From: Austropuccinia psidii
Taxonomy: Eukaryota; Basidiomycota; Pucciniomycetes; Pucciniales; Sphaerophragmiaceae
Assembly: GCA_023105745.1 (NCBI GenBank)
Contig: JALGQZ010000004.1
Location: 37,013,937 to 37,077,936 of the forward strand
DNA length: 64,000 nucleotides
Direction: 5' to 3'
Shown: positions 35,232-47,253 of the stretch, piece after piece
How the letters are laid out: every line of letters begins with the position of its first letter
Position numbering within the stretch: the stretch's first letter is position 1
Made by a program: the position numbers and the translations under genes
The notes under the pieces: model-generated
Told to the model about the DNA's origin: nothing
Database searches by the model: none
Seen by the model: the letters and a program-made list of their open reading frames with translations, nothing else

Positions 35232-36618
35232 TGTCAGGTCAAGTCTATGATAAAGGTGTATAATTGTATTTACAGACTTTAACTATGACTGTGACACAGC
35301 AAAAATGATAATGAAAAGATTTTTTGATTGTAATAAGGGCTTTACTATAACGATATAGTGGTTGTGAGCGCTTCTGAAAGCCCTGGGTGCAGGCTTACCT
35401 GTTGGATTACTAGAATAAGAGCTACAATACTTAAATTTAAAGTATAACATGGTTACTTTCCAAGAGTATAGCTGTGTTTGACAGTTTTACTACATAGAAA
35501 TTTAAGAGCAGGATGGGGATTCCTTTTCTGGCAGTGAAAAGGCCTCCTTTTATCCTGAAATGGGGTGAAAAGGCTGCTAGACCTTTTCACATGGAGGAAG
35601 TGAAGATTTTTCACTCTCTAGGATAGGCTTTTGGTTTTCAAAGGGCCTGTATAGCCTGTATTGGGCTCAGATGTGGTTTTGAAACCACATCTGGGCAGTT
35701 TTCACCAATACAGGGTGAAAATTGTCATCTGGGGACCACACAGCCTGATTCTGACATATATGATGCGTAGATTGCTGTACAGAACCTGTATGGGACCCCA
35801 GTATTAAATTGAGTATGATGTATTGAAATAAAAACAAGCTTCTTTGTTTGTTTTACGCCTCATAATCATGTTTATGGGATCTTGTCCCATGGTAAGGCTG
35901 TATTGGCCAAACTGTGGGATTTTGACCTTAAAACAGCCATAACTTTGTCAGTTTGTGAGATTTAAACCTCAAAATTGGTTCAGTGTGTAGACCTTTATGT
36001 GTACTACACAATGGTACCTCATTTGATATTTTTATCAGTAAATATGGCAAAGGTATGCCACATACAAGAATTTTGTACATATGCATGTTTTAGGCAAAAA
36101 GCTGTATTGGGCTTGTTTGCCCTATAACTTTTGTTATAGATGAGATATGGGGAAATTAATGGCACCATCAGATATCCCTGATTGTGCACTTTCCAAAAAG
36201 ACCCCACTTTAGGTATCTCAAACAAAAACTGTAGAAGTTAGATGAGAGATGAATATTTTATTCACCCTTATTTTGCCTGAATTTGGCTATAACTTCTATA
36301 ATACTGGTGCTAGCTCAGTTTGGCTGGTACCATTTGATACCCCTGACTTAGAGCTTTATTTTAAATACCCATTTGATGGGGTTAAGTGAAAATTAAGGTT
36401 TATTCTCAGCAACAACTTTGAGCAGGAATAACTTTGTTATTCTTTGCCCTATGATGATGGGACTTGTATATTTGCAAAGAGGTAATTTTCCTCTTTCTTT
36501 TGATACCTTTTGAGCTAATTTGGCTCAGATCCATTTTTTGGTGGTATCTTGGATTTACCATTTGTTTATGGTATTTGGCTGTCATGCTTGTGCTCTGGTT
36601 TTGAGTCACAGGCTAACA
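35232..36618 (-). repeat. 5' LTR of the minus-strand family-1 element (1387 bp)
   Basis: On the plus strand it begins TGTCAGGTCAAGTC and ends GTCACAGGCTAACA. The outer end has TGTTAG where other copies have TGTCAG, a single change. Relative to 26946-28381 it lacks about 30 bp near 36385. It keeps the palindrome at 35668-35693. Confidence 0.94.
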
Positions 36619-36623
36619 TATGG
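36619..36623. repeat. Target-site duplication TATGG (right)
   Basis: Exact match to 26941-26945 on the other side of the family-1 element. Confidence 0.92.
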
Positions 36624-39600
36624 CACTCATCTAATTTTAACCTTTAGTAGAGAAATGATATTTTCAACATTTAAAATAGATATATCGTTCTTTAATTCTC
36701 AAACAAAATCTTGGTGGATCTGGGTTAAATTTGGGAAATCAATTAGGAAAGCTTCTAGGAGCTTAAGCTCTTGGGTAAGGATGGGCATAATGTAAGATAT
36801 ATTTTTCCAGGATCCTTGGGATCAAACTCTAATACATGTTTAAAATTCAAAAAGGTTTCATATTCCAAACAAAGGGCCTAGTTTTATGTTTCATTACTTA
36901 TGGAGAATCTGTGTCTGACCTATAGCTGTGTTAATGTTTAATATTCATTATGGAGATGGAATATCAAGAAATTCAGAGGAGGGTAGAGTGTAATATTCCT
37001 GGTTTCATATAAGAATATACATGTAAAATATCTGATCAGGCTGCAATGGCTATTCTAGATAATTCAAAAAGGAGGAAAATTTGTGCAAGCAAAAAAAAAA
37101 AACTTCCAAAATAGTTGTATTACAGGAATATGCCATGGTAAATGGATAGAGAGAACTAACTTATTTTATATCAACTTCTAGCAATGATGGGTTTATTAGT
37201 GTGGTGAAATTCCTGAATTTAAACAAAGGAATTATTTGAGTCTTTTTTACTTGAATAGTATTCTTTATTAATATTTTGAAAGCTACAAGATTTCTTTCAG
37301 ATGATATTGGTTGCTTTAATGGGTAAGCTGAAGGAGTCTCTAAGAACATAAAAATTCCTTGAGAAAATGCTGGTATAATTTTTTACATTCACCATGAGCA
37401 AATTATATACACCTTAACAAAGTTTTTCTATTTAGAAAACAGCTGTGACCCATCTTAGTATGAGCTTGGGCCTGCACTTTGAAGTAAGCTGTATTGTATT
37501 ATACAGTATAAAATATACTATAAAATACAAATATTAAAATTATATACTGATAAACAATTAAACCTAATATAGTAACAAATAAAAATTGAATAATCATTTA
37601 AATATACTATATATATTCAACTCCTTCAGGGTATATTTCTCTTTTCATTTTTCCTACTACAATTCACTAATTATATAATTTTTATATATTATTTTTCATA
37701 TACTAGGTACACACCAAAAGGGAATATAAATATTAATTTTAGTAAAAAAAATTTAATGTCAAATTTATTGAAACTGTAGTATTTAATCTGATTAGTAATC
37801 ATAAATAAGTATATTTCTTTTATTATTAAACCAAATTAAGGAAATAACAAGCTGAAACTAAATATTTAATATTTGGTGATATTCCAAGCCATTCCAAGCC
37901 AATGTAATATTAGATAAGCTTCAAGATCCTTTCTTCTTTTTTTATTTAATTAATTCAGATAAGTTTCCCTTGATTCTAATTCTACTCAAAATTTGAGATA
38001 TAAAAAAGATTATTTCATATTTTTTGGTAATCCTCTTCAAAATCCAAAATAAATTAAGGCCTAAGGCATGTAGCTATCTTCTTATTTAAAAACATAGTTT
38101 ATTCATTTACGCCCTTCATTCAAAAAAACAATTCTTTAATATCATGCAATATTCTTATTATCTTCTAATTATATATCATTGAGTAAATTATCCCTCAAAT
38201 TTCTTATCAAAAGAGAACTACCTTGGGTGATACTCTCAATTGGCTTCATATATATTCTCAGCTTCCCTTTCAATTTTACTTGAGATTATTTATATTTAAA
38301 AAATAAGTAAAATAGACACAATTTTCTCTTTTTGAACTGTTTATTTAGAAGATAAATAAGAAAATAGCTTGATAATACTAATTATTGAATCTTTTTTTTT
38401 CAAATTCAAGCTCTTGGATTTTTCAATTATATCGGTTTTATTGATCAGTGATATCAATCTTATTACTCTTATTATACTTTATTTTTTTGTAATTTCTAAA
38501 TTTGGATCCTTTTTATATATTTTACTTTTATTTGAATTTTTTGTATTGTTGTTGTGAACTTTGAAAATCAATTTGGGAATTTGAAATTTTTTTCATAGGT
38601 TCCTCTTAAAACTACATTAAAGGTACTGTAAAGGGTTTGAGTGTTAATTTTTTGAAAATTGTCAACAAATTCACAGTAGCATGATTTACGTAGTTCCTGT
38701 TACTGTAATTTTGAGAAAGAAATTAATCAACAGAGTTTAATTAAACTAAATATCAAAAACCAATAAAAAATTATCCTTTTAATTAAAAGGGGGAAAAATA
38801 AAGTCAATTATAAAAAATAACAATAATATGCGAAAATTAAAAATAATCCATGCATTTTTATTTTATACAGTAGCATAATAGTACATATTGCTACTGTATT
38901 CTAGATAAAAATCAAGATTAAAGAAAAACAAAAACTTCTAAAAAAATTATTCTTTCACAGAAATATTTGAATAAATGATAAATTCAATGGATAGAATATG
39001 CAGCCTATCAGTTAAGCATATTTTGGCTTAATATAACATCATTTTGCTTAAAGTTCATATCAATTTATTTTGAGTATGTTGACTACAAGAAACTTTCTTT
39101 AATGAATTTTTCACTTTTTGGAGCTTTTTGACACACATTCCCTCAAGAGAAATTTCAAAACTATTTGGATGAAAAAATAAAATTTATTGAAGGGATATGA
39201 GAAATAATATTCTATATCTTTCCCCCTCTTAGGTCTTCAAAATTTCAATTTATCCTCTAGCTCAAGAGGTTAAGGGAAAATCATTCAGGTTCTGGAATAT
39301 TTTTCCCAAACCTTACTTGTTTTTGACAAAATAATAAGCTAAAAATGATGTTGCTTAAATATTTTCTAAGTGAAGGTAAAATTATATTGATTAAAAATGA
39401 ATTACTCTTCCAATTTTTGAATAAAACACAAAATCTAAGTAATATCCTCTCAAAATATAACTCTCTGTCATTCATTATAGCACACAAATATCCACCCAGG
39501 TACCAGAAAACAAATTCTATTAGGAGTCTCAATAGAAAATTTGGAAATTATCAAAAAAAAGTCATAAATATCATTATGAGTAGACCATCAACTTGGTTAC

Positions 39601-42600
39601 ATATTTTGGGTGATGTTTAATAGGTGAAGTGAAGGCTTTGGAAAAGAATGTGGATGATGTTTGAGAACTAGCTAGATTTTTCTATAAATTAATATTTGAA
39701 TGCCTTCAATCTTACTTCTAGCTCATATCTATATATTTTCCTGGAAGAAGCTAGCTCACATTGTAAGTGAAGTCCTTTGTGAAGCATTAATTAAGAGAAA
39801 TACTGGGAAAAAAATTCCAATATTATATTTTTAAAGTGTATGAATTAGCTTCAAATATGTATTTCAATCACAAAGACCTATATAAAGCCAATAGTAAAGA
39901 TTACATTCTTCTTTCTTCATTATAGATACCTGAAAGTACCTTTAAGATTCACAAAACTGAAAATAAGTATGATGAATAAATTTTGAGAAAAAATACAATA
40001 AAATTACATTCTTGTTTCACCTCTATTTTTGAAGGCAAATTGAGGAATTAATCATTTCAAAATGAGCTAAATTAAGTCTGGTAGTTATTAAAAAACTAAG
40101 GCTCTGGTAGTTTTCTTAATATATACTCAAACTTCATCTTTCTTTAATCCTTTTATCTATATATATATGACTTCAACACTATGTTCAGGAAGATTTATGA
40201 GGATAAAATTCTTGTATTACTTTCCTGAATCCTTTTAGTAAATGAATTTTCTAAATTGGAATGATTGTTTTACAAATCTAATTCCCAAATTAATCATTGA
40301 ATTATGCAGTTTTTTTACCTTAATCACATAGTGGAATTTCAATAAAAATTTTACTCAAAAAATAAAAATATGATTATGGAATATAAAAAAAGTGACAAGA
40401 GAGAAAATAATGTATCCAAGGGCTTTAATAATTGAAATTTAGCTGATAAGATGACTTAAAAAAATCATACTTAACATATTGAGAAATACAAATTGGTTTT
40501 CCTCAAATTTCACATCCATAGTTCGACTGTATCTACATTTAATATCCAATCCTGAGATACAAGGGCTGAAGAATACTCACTCATTATATTTCTTCCAATA
40601 ATTTTCCTCAAATGGGATCTCAAATGAATAATTATAATCAAACAAAAGATATTTTGGCCAATCTTATACTTAAATACTTTTACACAAAAATTCAAAAAGC
40701 TAATCTGGTAGATTATTTTTAAAGGCCAGAATTACAGGAAGGAGGCTTACAAATAGGGTATTGAAAAGGAAGGCTCTTCATTTATAAACTTATTCATATA
40801 GCTATATCTTTCACTGTAATTATTCAGAGCTATGCTAATAGCCAGGGATATTTACACTCTTGATCTCAGGATCCTTTTAATTTATAGCTTGAGATTATAA
40901 GGAAACAAAGATCTTGCATTGGGAAATGGGAAAAAAATTCCTGTTTTCTTCTTTTAAATATATTTTCTAGAAGCTAACAAATCTACTCTTCATAAATGCT
41001 TGGACAAGATTACAGGTATGATATATCCATCATAGATTATATTTCAAAAGCTTCTCATGAAGAAAATGCTTCTTGATTAAGCTATAAATAATTTTTTCAT
41101 TGAAAAATGAATAATATTTCTCTCATGAGAATAAAAAGGGGTGAGATACAGCTCAAGGCTCAATACATACCTTCAAGAGGTATAGTTTAACTGAGAAATT
41201 GATCTTTAAATTTTTGTAAATTTTTACAAGGCTTAGACTGAAAAAGCTTTCTTCTTTCAGTAAATTTAATTCCAAAAAAAAATTCAATTCTATATAACTT
41301 AAAAATTCTTCTCCCATAAAAGGGATTAATAATATATCTTTACTATGTTTCAAAATCTGTGAGAAAATCTAATGTTTTTTAGTCAATAATATGTAATAAG
41401 ATAAAAATCAATATACATAAGAAACAGAAGACTTCTCTTCCTGTTTAGGGATAAATGATTGAGAATTTTTACCAAAACCTGATATTGGAGAAGCTTAAGT
41501 ATAAGTGTCTGGCTTTCATATGTGGCTTGAGTTTCTTTCAAACATTATATTGTTCAATTTCATTTTTTTTGTTTTCCAGCCTAAATCAAATACGTATATC
41601 AATTCAATTTCCAATTAAAAAACCTTCTTTCAGGTGTAGCCACTTTTTTCATGGTGATTTATATTCAGAAAATCCTCATTTATTTAGGACATTAGTATGA
41701 GCTAAAAGATTATTACTAAGAAGAAAACATATTTTCCTTGAAGGAAAGATGGAAAATTAGCGCATAAATCTTGTAATTTATATGCATTAATTACCAAGAA
41801 ATGTGGTGATATTGGAAATTGAGACCCAGTTTTACATATTTTAGAATATTTTGTAGTGATGAATTGAAATTTCTACCCACTTCCTCAGCTGAAGTTTACT
41901 TTAATGGATGATGGTGAGCAATGAATAATGTTAGAAATGCTTTTACTGAGAACTCCAAAAGTCCCCATTTCTTTAAGAAATTCCCTTCAAAGGATCCAGG
42001 AATTAGTATCCATAATAAATTTATGACTAAATTTGGATTATATATGCATTAAGAGTATCTGATTTATCTCGTGATTATATCTATTACTCTGGAAAAAGAA
42101 ACATGTTTTCAGCTATCTCAAGGGCTGGAAAAGGAACTCATTTTTTAACGTATTTGATGGTTGAAAACTACTTCCGAGGGTACTCAAAATCTCAAAAAAG
42201 ACCTATCTATATTATTGCACAATGATTTGTCACGGGGCTATCACATAGTTATCCAGGGACATAATATTTGAAGGAGAATTCAAGGAAGAAAGGATAACTT
42301 ACTTGATACCTTATGTATCATATCAAATCTTCAAAGAAAAATTATAAGTAGCTACCAATATCCAAATGCTATAGCTAAGAGAGCTATATATAAGATCATT
42401 CACTAGCTATATAGAAATTTAATGGTAATAAATCTTTGTATGAGGTCCTAATAAAATTGTTTATTTCCTTACTGTACCCCTCCAAGCTCCACAGTTTTTG
42501 CGCCACAGAAGATTGTGACTCCTTTTCTCCAATTTGACTTTTTCTAAAATAAAATCATGCTCCATTTTTTCATTCTCAAAATTATATCTCTAATAATTCT

Positions 42601-43149
42601 TTTCTTTGATTAAATTATTTTCTTCATACAAATATATTTTCTGTAAAGAAACATATTCTTTGATGATTTTCAAGAAAAGTTTTAACTTTTCTTTCCCATT
42701 TTTATTTTAATATTCATAAGTTTTGATTATTGCACGTTCCTGAAGCTAAGGCCCACTGATTTCCTTTTAAATTTCCTTGTTATTTCTCACATTTTTTATG
42801 TTTCATTCCTTCAATTCAGCTCAAGGACCAACCTCTTACCTCCCCTCCCTCTCTCAGTTCCACTTTGATTCATATGGATAAATTTCTGATTCACTTAAAT
42901 TTACTGCCACCAATGTCAATTATTTCTTCATTTTTTTGGGGGTTAAAATCCTTAAAATTGATTAATATTTACTAATAAATTATATTCCACAGAGATATTC
43001 ATTCAATATTAAACTAAATTTTTTTAAGACTTTTCCAGATAGCTTATCATAGCTATCCTTATCCTTTGTATATGCACATAGTTTTTTCATAATATTTATT
43101 AATAAGGTTGTATTTTTTATCTCAATTTACACTTTCATTGTTCCTATTT
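36624..43149. other. AT-rich stretch with possible decayed transposon fragments
   Basis: 36624-37480 continues the sequence interrupted by the family-1 insertion and may be older retroelement DNA (LWRICV near 36900). Beyond that the DNA is AT-rich with many A/T runs. Frames at 39281-39620 and 41455-41700 are open for 80-90 codons but are not recognisable and may be chance. No RNA gene or repeat boundary was found. Confidence 0.5.
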
Positions 43150-43734
43150 TTTCTTTTGGCTCTTTTGGCTTTTCTCCCTGAAGTGTTTGTATTCACTCTA
43201 TCAACTTGACTGGTTCAAGAGAAAGTGAAATACACACTGATTACTTTTTTTGAGGCACTTAAATGAACTTTCTTGATTGATTGAATAATGTAACTGGGAC
43301 TTATCGGCTTTCTTTAAATGTGAAGTTGTCGACTTAAACCCTTGATCTGTGAGGTTTGGGATGGCTGGTTTCAAGACTTGAGGAAAGATAACTAAGATGA
43401 ATTGAAAATCCTGAAGTGTGAGGCTGAATTCCCATTACACAACTTGCATCTTTTCCAGGTGGAATTGAAGTTGGACTTGTTCAATTAAAGTGGTGGCCAT
43501 CATATCCCTCACTGAAATTTAATTGACCCCTATAGTTTGAACTGCATTTCTGAGATCCCCTATTTGATGGAATATTATACTTTCATACATTTCAATATAA
43601 TCATTCACAAATACTTCTTTCTAATGTTATAAATTGATATTTTCTCCATTTGGGCTTCTGTAAGCCACCATTAGATGATGCAGAGAGATATAGCTTCTCA
43701 AATCAGCAGTTAATAGTACAAGTGAAACACCCAT
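43150..43734 (-). pseudogene. Decayed reading frame of unknown identity (about 195 codons)
   Basis: From ATG at 43734 (MGVSLVLLTADLRSYISLHH) the minus strand stays in one frame to about 43150 with about six stops. Its middle part (43267-43620, 118 codons) has only two. Readable segments include VFVNDYIEMYESIIFHQIGD, MATTLIEQVQLQFHLEKMQV and FPQVLKPAIPNLTDQGF. The composition is not the Lys/Phe/Ile bias seen in random AT-rich frames. The layout is loosely like the gag helices of LTR elements, but I would not assign it. No partner domains were found nearby. Confidence 0.45.
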
Positions 43735-45850
43735 AAACTACCTCATGTGGAGCTTTTAACACATTAATTCACAAAAAACAGTAAAACAATTTTCCAAAGG
43801 ATTGCAAAAATGGAGAAAAATAGTTATTGATTCCCCTGACTAATCAAAAAGGTTAGGGAGTCATTATTATAGCTCAAAAATAGCAAGGAACCTCTAAAAA
43901 TGATGAGACATGAAATAATTAATGGAAAAAACAAGGAAAAATTTCAAAAATTATGAGGTAGAAGAAATTATTGAGAAATTTAACAAAAAATAAGAGTTAT
44001 TCCTGAATTTCCCTATTTCCTCCTTTTCCAAGTGTGAAAATTACTTGAGGGGTATTTTCAATTTAAGTCACTTTTATATAGATTTGAGAGCCTAATTAGT
44101 CAATGATTTTTCCCGAAAAGTGTTTTTGGAAAGGGTTGAATCCCCCTTCTGAGGGTTTTATATCAAGAAAATAGTAAAAATCGGACTAGTTTACTATGCC
44201 TGTCCTAAGAATCAATATAATAAAGAAATATCTGTTATGACCACAAGAGTCAAAATTTTGAATTAATTGGGAATTTATCTTATAAAGCCATTTTCTCATC
44301 AGATGTAACTGTTTATAAAAAGATAATATGATTATTCAATAACTATATAAAACAATTATTCTATCACCAAAATATGTTACCAAAAATATCAAGTCAAGAA
44401 TAATATTGATCTACAAGATTAAAAAAAGGTTTAAAAGAAGGTTTTGATATCACAATAAGTGATTTGTAGACCTAAAAAGTATTTCAAAATATTCTTACAA
44501 AAGAATGATATTAAGGATAATTCCTTCTAGATTAATCTTTCTAGATAATTCAGTTATAAGAGTAGTTATTAAGATTACTTATTGATATATGTGATTAATC
44601 AATTTATATACATATAAAATATAATAAAGAATTCTGAATATAAATAAACCACGAGAAATATAATTTCAGTAATTTTAAGCCACATATAAATAAAGGAGAT
44701 GAAGTCTTTTGATAACATCTAAGAGACTACTTGTAGTTTTACAACAAAGCTTTATAAAAAATCAATCAATATAAATTCAAATTGTTGGGATACTATTATA
44801 AAATATAAATATTATTTATTAAATTTCTTCTAATTGTTCAAAATATTTGATATATTAATAATAATTTATAATACATTGAAGAAGTATAATTATTAAATTT
44901 AAATAAGCTTTAAGTGATGGAAAGATAAATAGTGGAAAAAACTGGAACATTAGGCTCATTTTAAGTCTAAAATATCCCACAGAGTAATGAAAATAGGTTC
45001 AATGAGAACCAAATAGATGAGGAACCACTCAATTTATTTTGATTTATTTTAAATGAAATTGTTGTCACATAAAATTATTATCACTACTTAATTATGTCAT
45101 TCTATTTGGATACCACCCCAGTTATGGCTAATAGATTATGAATTGACTAATATGAATATCATTTAATTTGAAAATGAGGATTTTTCTCCCAAACTAATAA
45201 GCTCTATTGGAAATTCAATTAAAGGTTGTAATTTTTTTGATTTTTGATATATTAAGTGTTTCATATTTATGAAGAACTATATTTTTAATTATTTTTTTCA
45301 GTTTTACCTCATTTTCTATGTGGTGCAGTATAATAGAATAATGATAGCAGGTTGCCATAGGTAATTCTGAAGATGGAAATACAAGAAATTTTTTCTTGAT
45401 ATTCTTTTTTTTATCCAAGTTAAATAATCAAGAATAGAAATGGTTACAGTAGTAAAAGCTTTTTATTACCTCATTGGAATTTCAAAATAGCAGCTTATTT
45501 TCTATTTTGACATGATTCAAGGGGACTTAGCCTTAGTAAAAAAGGTACCAAAAGACTTTCACAGTGAAATTTTACCATGCCAAGCCATTTTTCCAATTTA
45601 TAGATCTGTATATTTCTCAGAGGTCTTAGAAGCTGGGTACCCTGGCTTTCTTTGATGTATTTCCCCCCCTTGGATATTTCTCATATCAAGATAGTGATTT
45701 AGCCTTTAAGACTGATAGCCACCATTATTGTAACAATACAGTATTTTTGGGTTATAAAAAGATGAACAACACCATCATTTGTGTATATTTAATATTTAAT
45801 TTGTCAGAATCTCATTATTTGGAATAAAAATTCAAAAACAAAAAATTAAA
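43735..45850. other. AT-rich, no gene seen
   Basis: Non-coding AT-rich sequence. Slightly GC-richer patches near 43990-44220 show no coding frame. Confidence 0.55.
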
Positions 45851-45855
45851 TGAAT

Positions 45856-47248
45856 TTTAAGCCTGTGACTCAAACCCTGAGAACAAGTATGAAGCCAAAA
45901 TACTATAAAACAATGTTAGAGAAAGATTCCCACATATAAACTTAACCAAGAAAAGATATCCCAAAATTCAATTAAAAAGGAAGAGGAAAGTCACATTGTA
46001 CCAAATATAAAAGTCCCATAACTATGGCATAAGGAATAACAAAGTTATTCCAGCTCAAAGCCAGAACTGAGTATGAACCTTGATTTTAAACTCTCCCCTA
46101 AAATCTAGAGAAATAGGAAGATCCCCACCAAATTAGTTTTCAAATTGAAGATCTCAAATAGGGCTATCCAGTGGCACCAACAAAACTGTGCTAGCTCCAA
46201 AACCACAAACATGGGAGCCAAACATAATCTACATGAGGGTGAACAAAATATTCACCTCACATATAAATTCTAAATTTTTGGTTTGGAATACCTAAAGTGA
46301 GTTTTTTTTTAAAGGGAATAAATTAATCTCTCTTATTTTATCCTTAATAGCTCTTCATCTTACCTAGAATAAAATCTATTAAGGTAATTATCTTAATACA
46401 GGATCTATAAAAATCCATATTCTCAAAATGGGACTTCAAATCTGATATAGCTTTTCCATGCTTGATTATAGGATTACAAAATGAGTATCCATGGTGTATA
46501 ATTCATCAAGATCTAAAAAATGAGCTGATTTTGAGCTCCCTATGTCTAAAACTGAAAAATATATAGCAGCTTTAAGGATAAGCTCAAAACTTAATGGAAA
46601 AACCCAATACTTTGGGAGAGTCTCCCAAAGTCTTGAATATGAGGTTTAAAAGCCAAATCATGGCTTATTTTTCCTTACATACCTTATATAATGACTCATA
46701 TGGTGTTCCTGAAACATTCTGTACAGAATTCTGTGTTTCTGACCTGCCAGAACATGTATTTAAGGTCCCCTGATGAAAAAGTTACCCTGTATTGGGGAAA
46801 ACTCACCAGAGGTGGTCCAAAACTACATCTGAGCCCAAAACAGGGAATACATGGATGTGGAAGGCACATTCCCACTTTCTGGTGTGAAAATACTTACTCC
46901 TTCTATGTTCCAGGGTGCTAATTCCCCCTCCACGGATGATTCAGGATGAAAAGGGCCTTTACTCTGCACCCAAGAGGATTCTCCATCCTTCTGTTGAATT
47001 TATATGTAGTATTATTTTCAGTCACAGTACTAATCTTGGAAAAAAATCATTTTAAAGCTCAAAACTTAATTTTTGTATTACTTTATTATAACCAATTAAT
47101 TCATTATTACTGCACCCAGGGTTTTCCAAAGCTTTAACTATCACTAATTTAAAATAAAACCCTTTATCAAATCTTGTAAAAAGTATTTTAGCATGTAAAA
47201 CTAATACCCATAGGCATGTATATACCATATCATATAGACCTCCTTTCA
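45856..47248 (+). mobile_element. Old solo LTR of family 1 with perfect target duplication (1393 bp)
   Basis: The body aligns with the LTR at 2897-4320: GCCTGTGACTC at 45861, GGAATAACAAAGTTATTCCA near 46029, CACCCTG-like and palindrome remnants near 46800, and CACCCAGGGTTTTCC near 47114. It is strongly diverged and even the TG...CA ends are lost (it begins TTTAAG). The flanking 5-mers are TGAAT at 45851-45855 and TGAAT at 47249-47253, an exact duplication that fixes both boundaries. Open frames inside it are chance. Confidence 0.88.
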
Positions 47249-47253
47249 TGAAT

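Larger units (their letters stand above)
26946..36618 (-). mobile_element. Full-length family-1 Ty3/Gypsy (chromodomain) retrotransposon, decayed, 9.67 kb
   Basis: It is flanked by a perfect 5-bp duplication (TATGG). Read on the minus strand the order is 5' LTR (35232-36618), leader, gag with a zinc knuckle, protease, reverse transcriptase, RNase H, integrase, chromodomain, polypurine tract and 3' LTR (26946-28381). The LTRs look roughly 90% alike by eye over their first few hundred bases, with a deletion of about 30 bp in the 5' LTR, so the insertion is not recent. The pol frame has many stops and gag has at least one frameshift, so it cannot move on its own. Its catalytic residues are better preserved than in the copy at 2-2872. 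Confidence 0.95.

Noticed and set aside
46691..47249. Open frames of 63-76 codons
   Set aside because: They lie inside the old solo LTR at 45856-47248.
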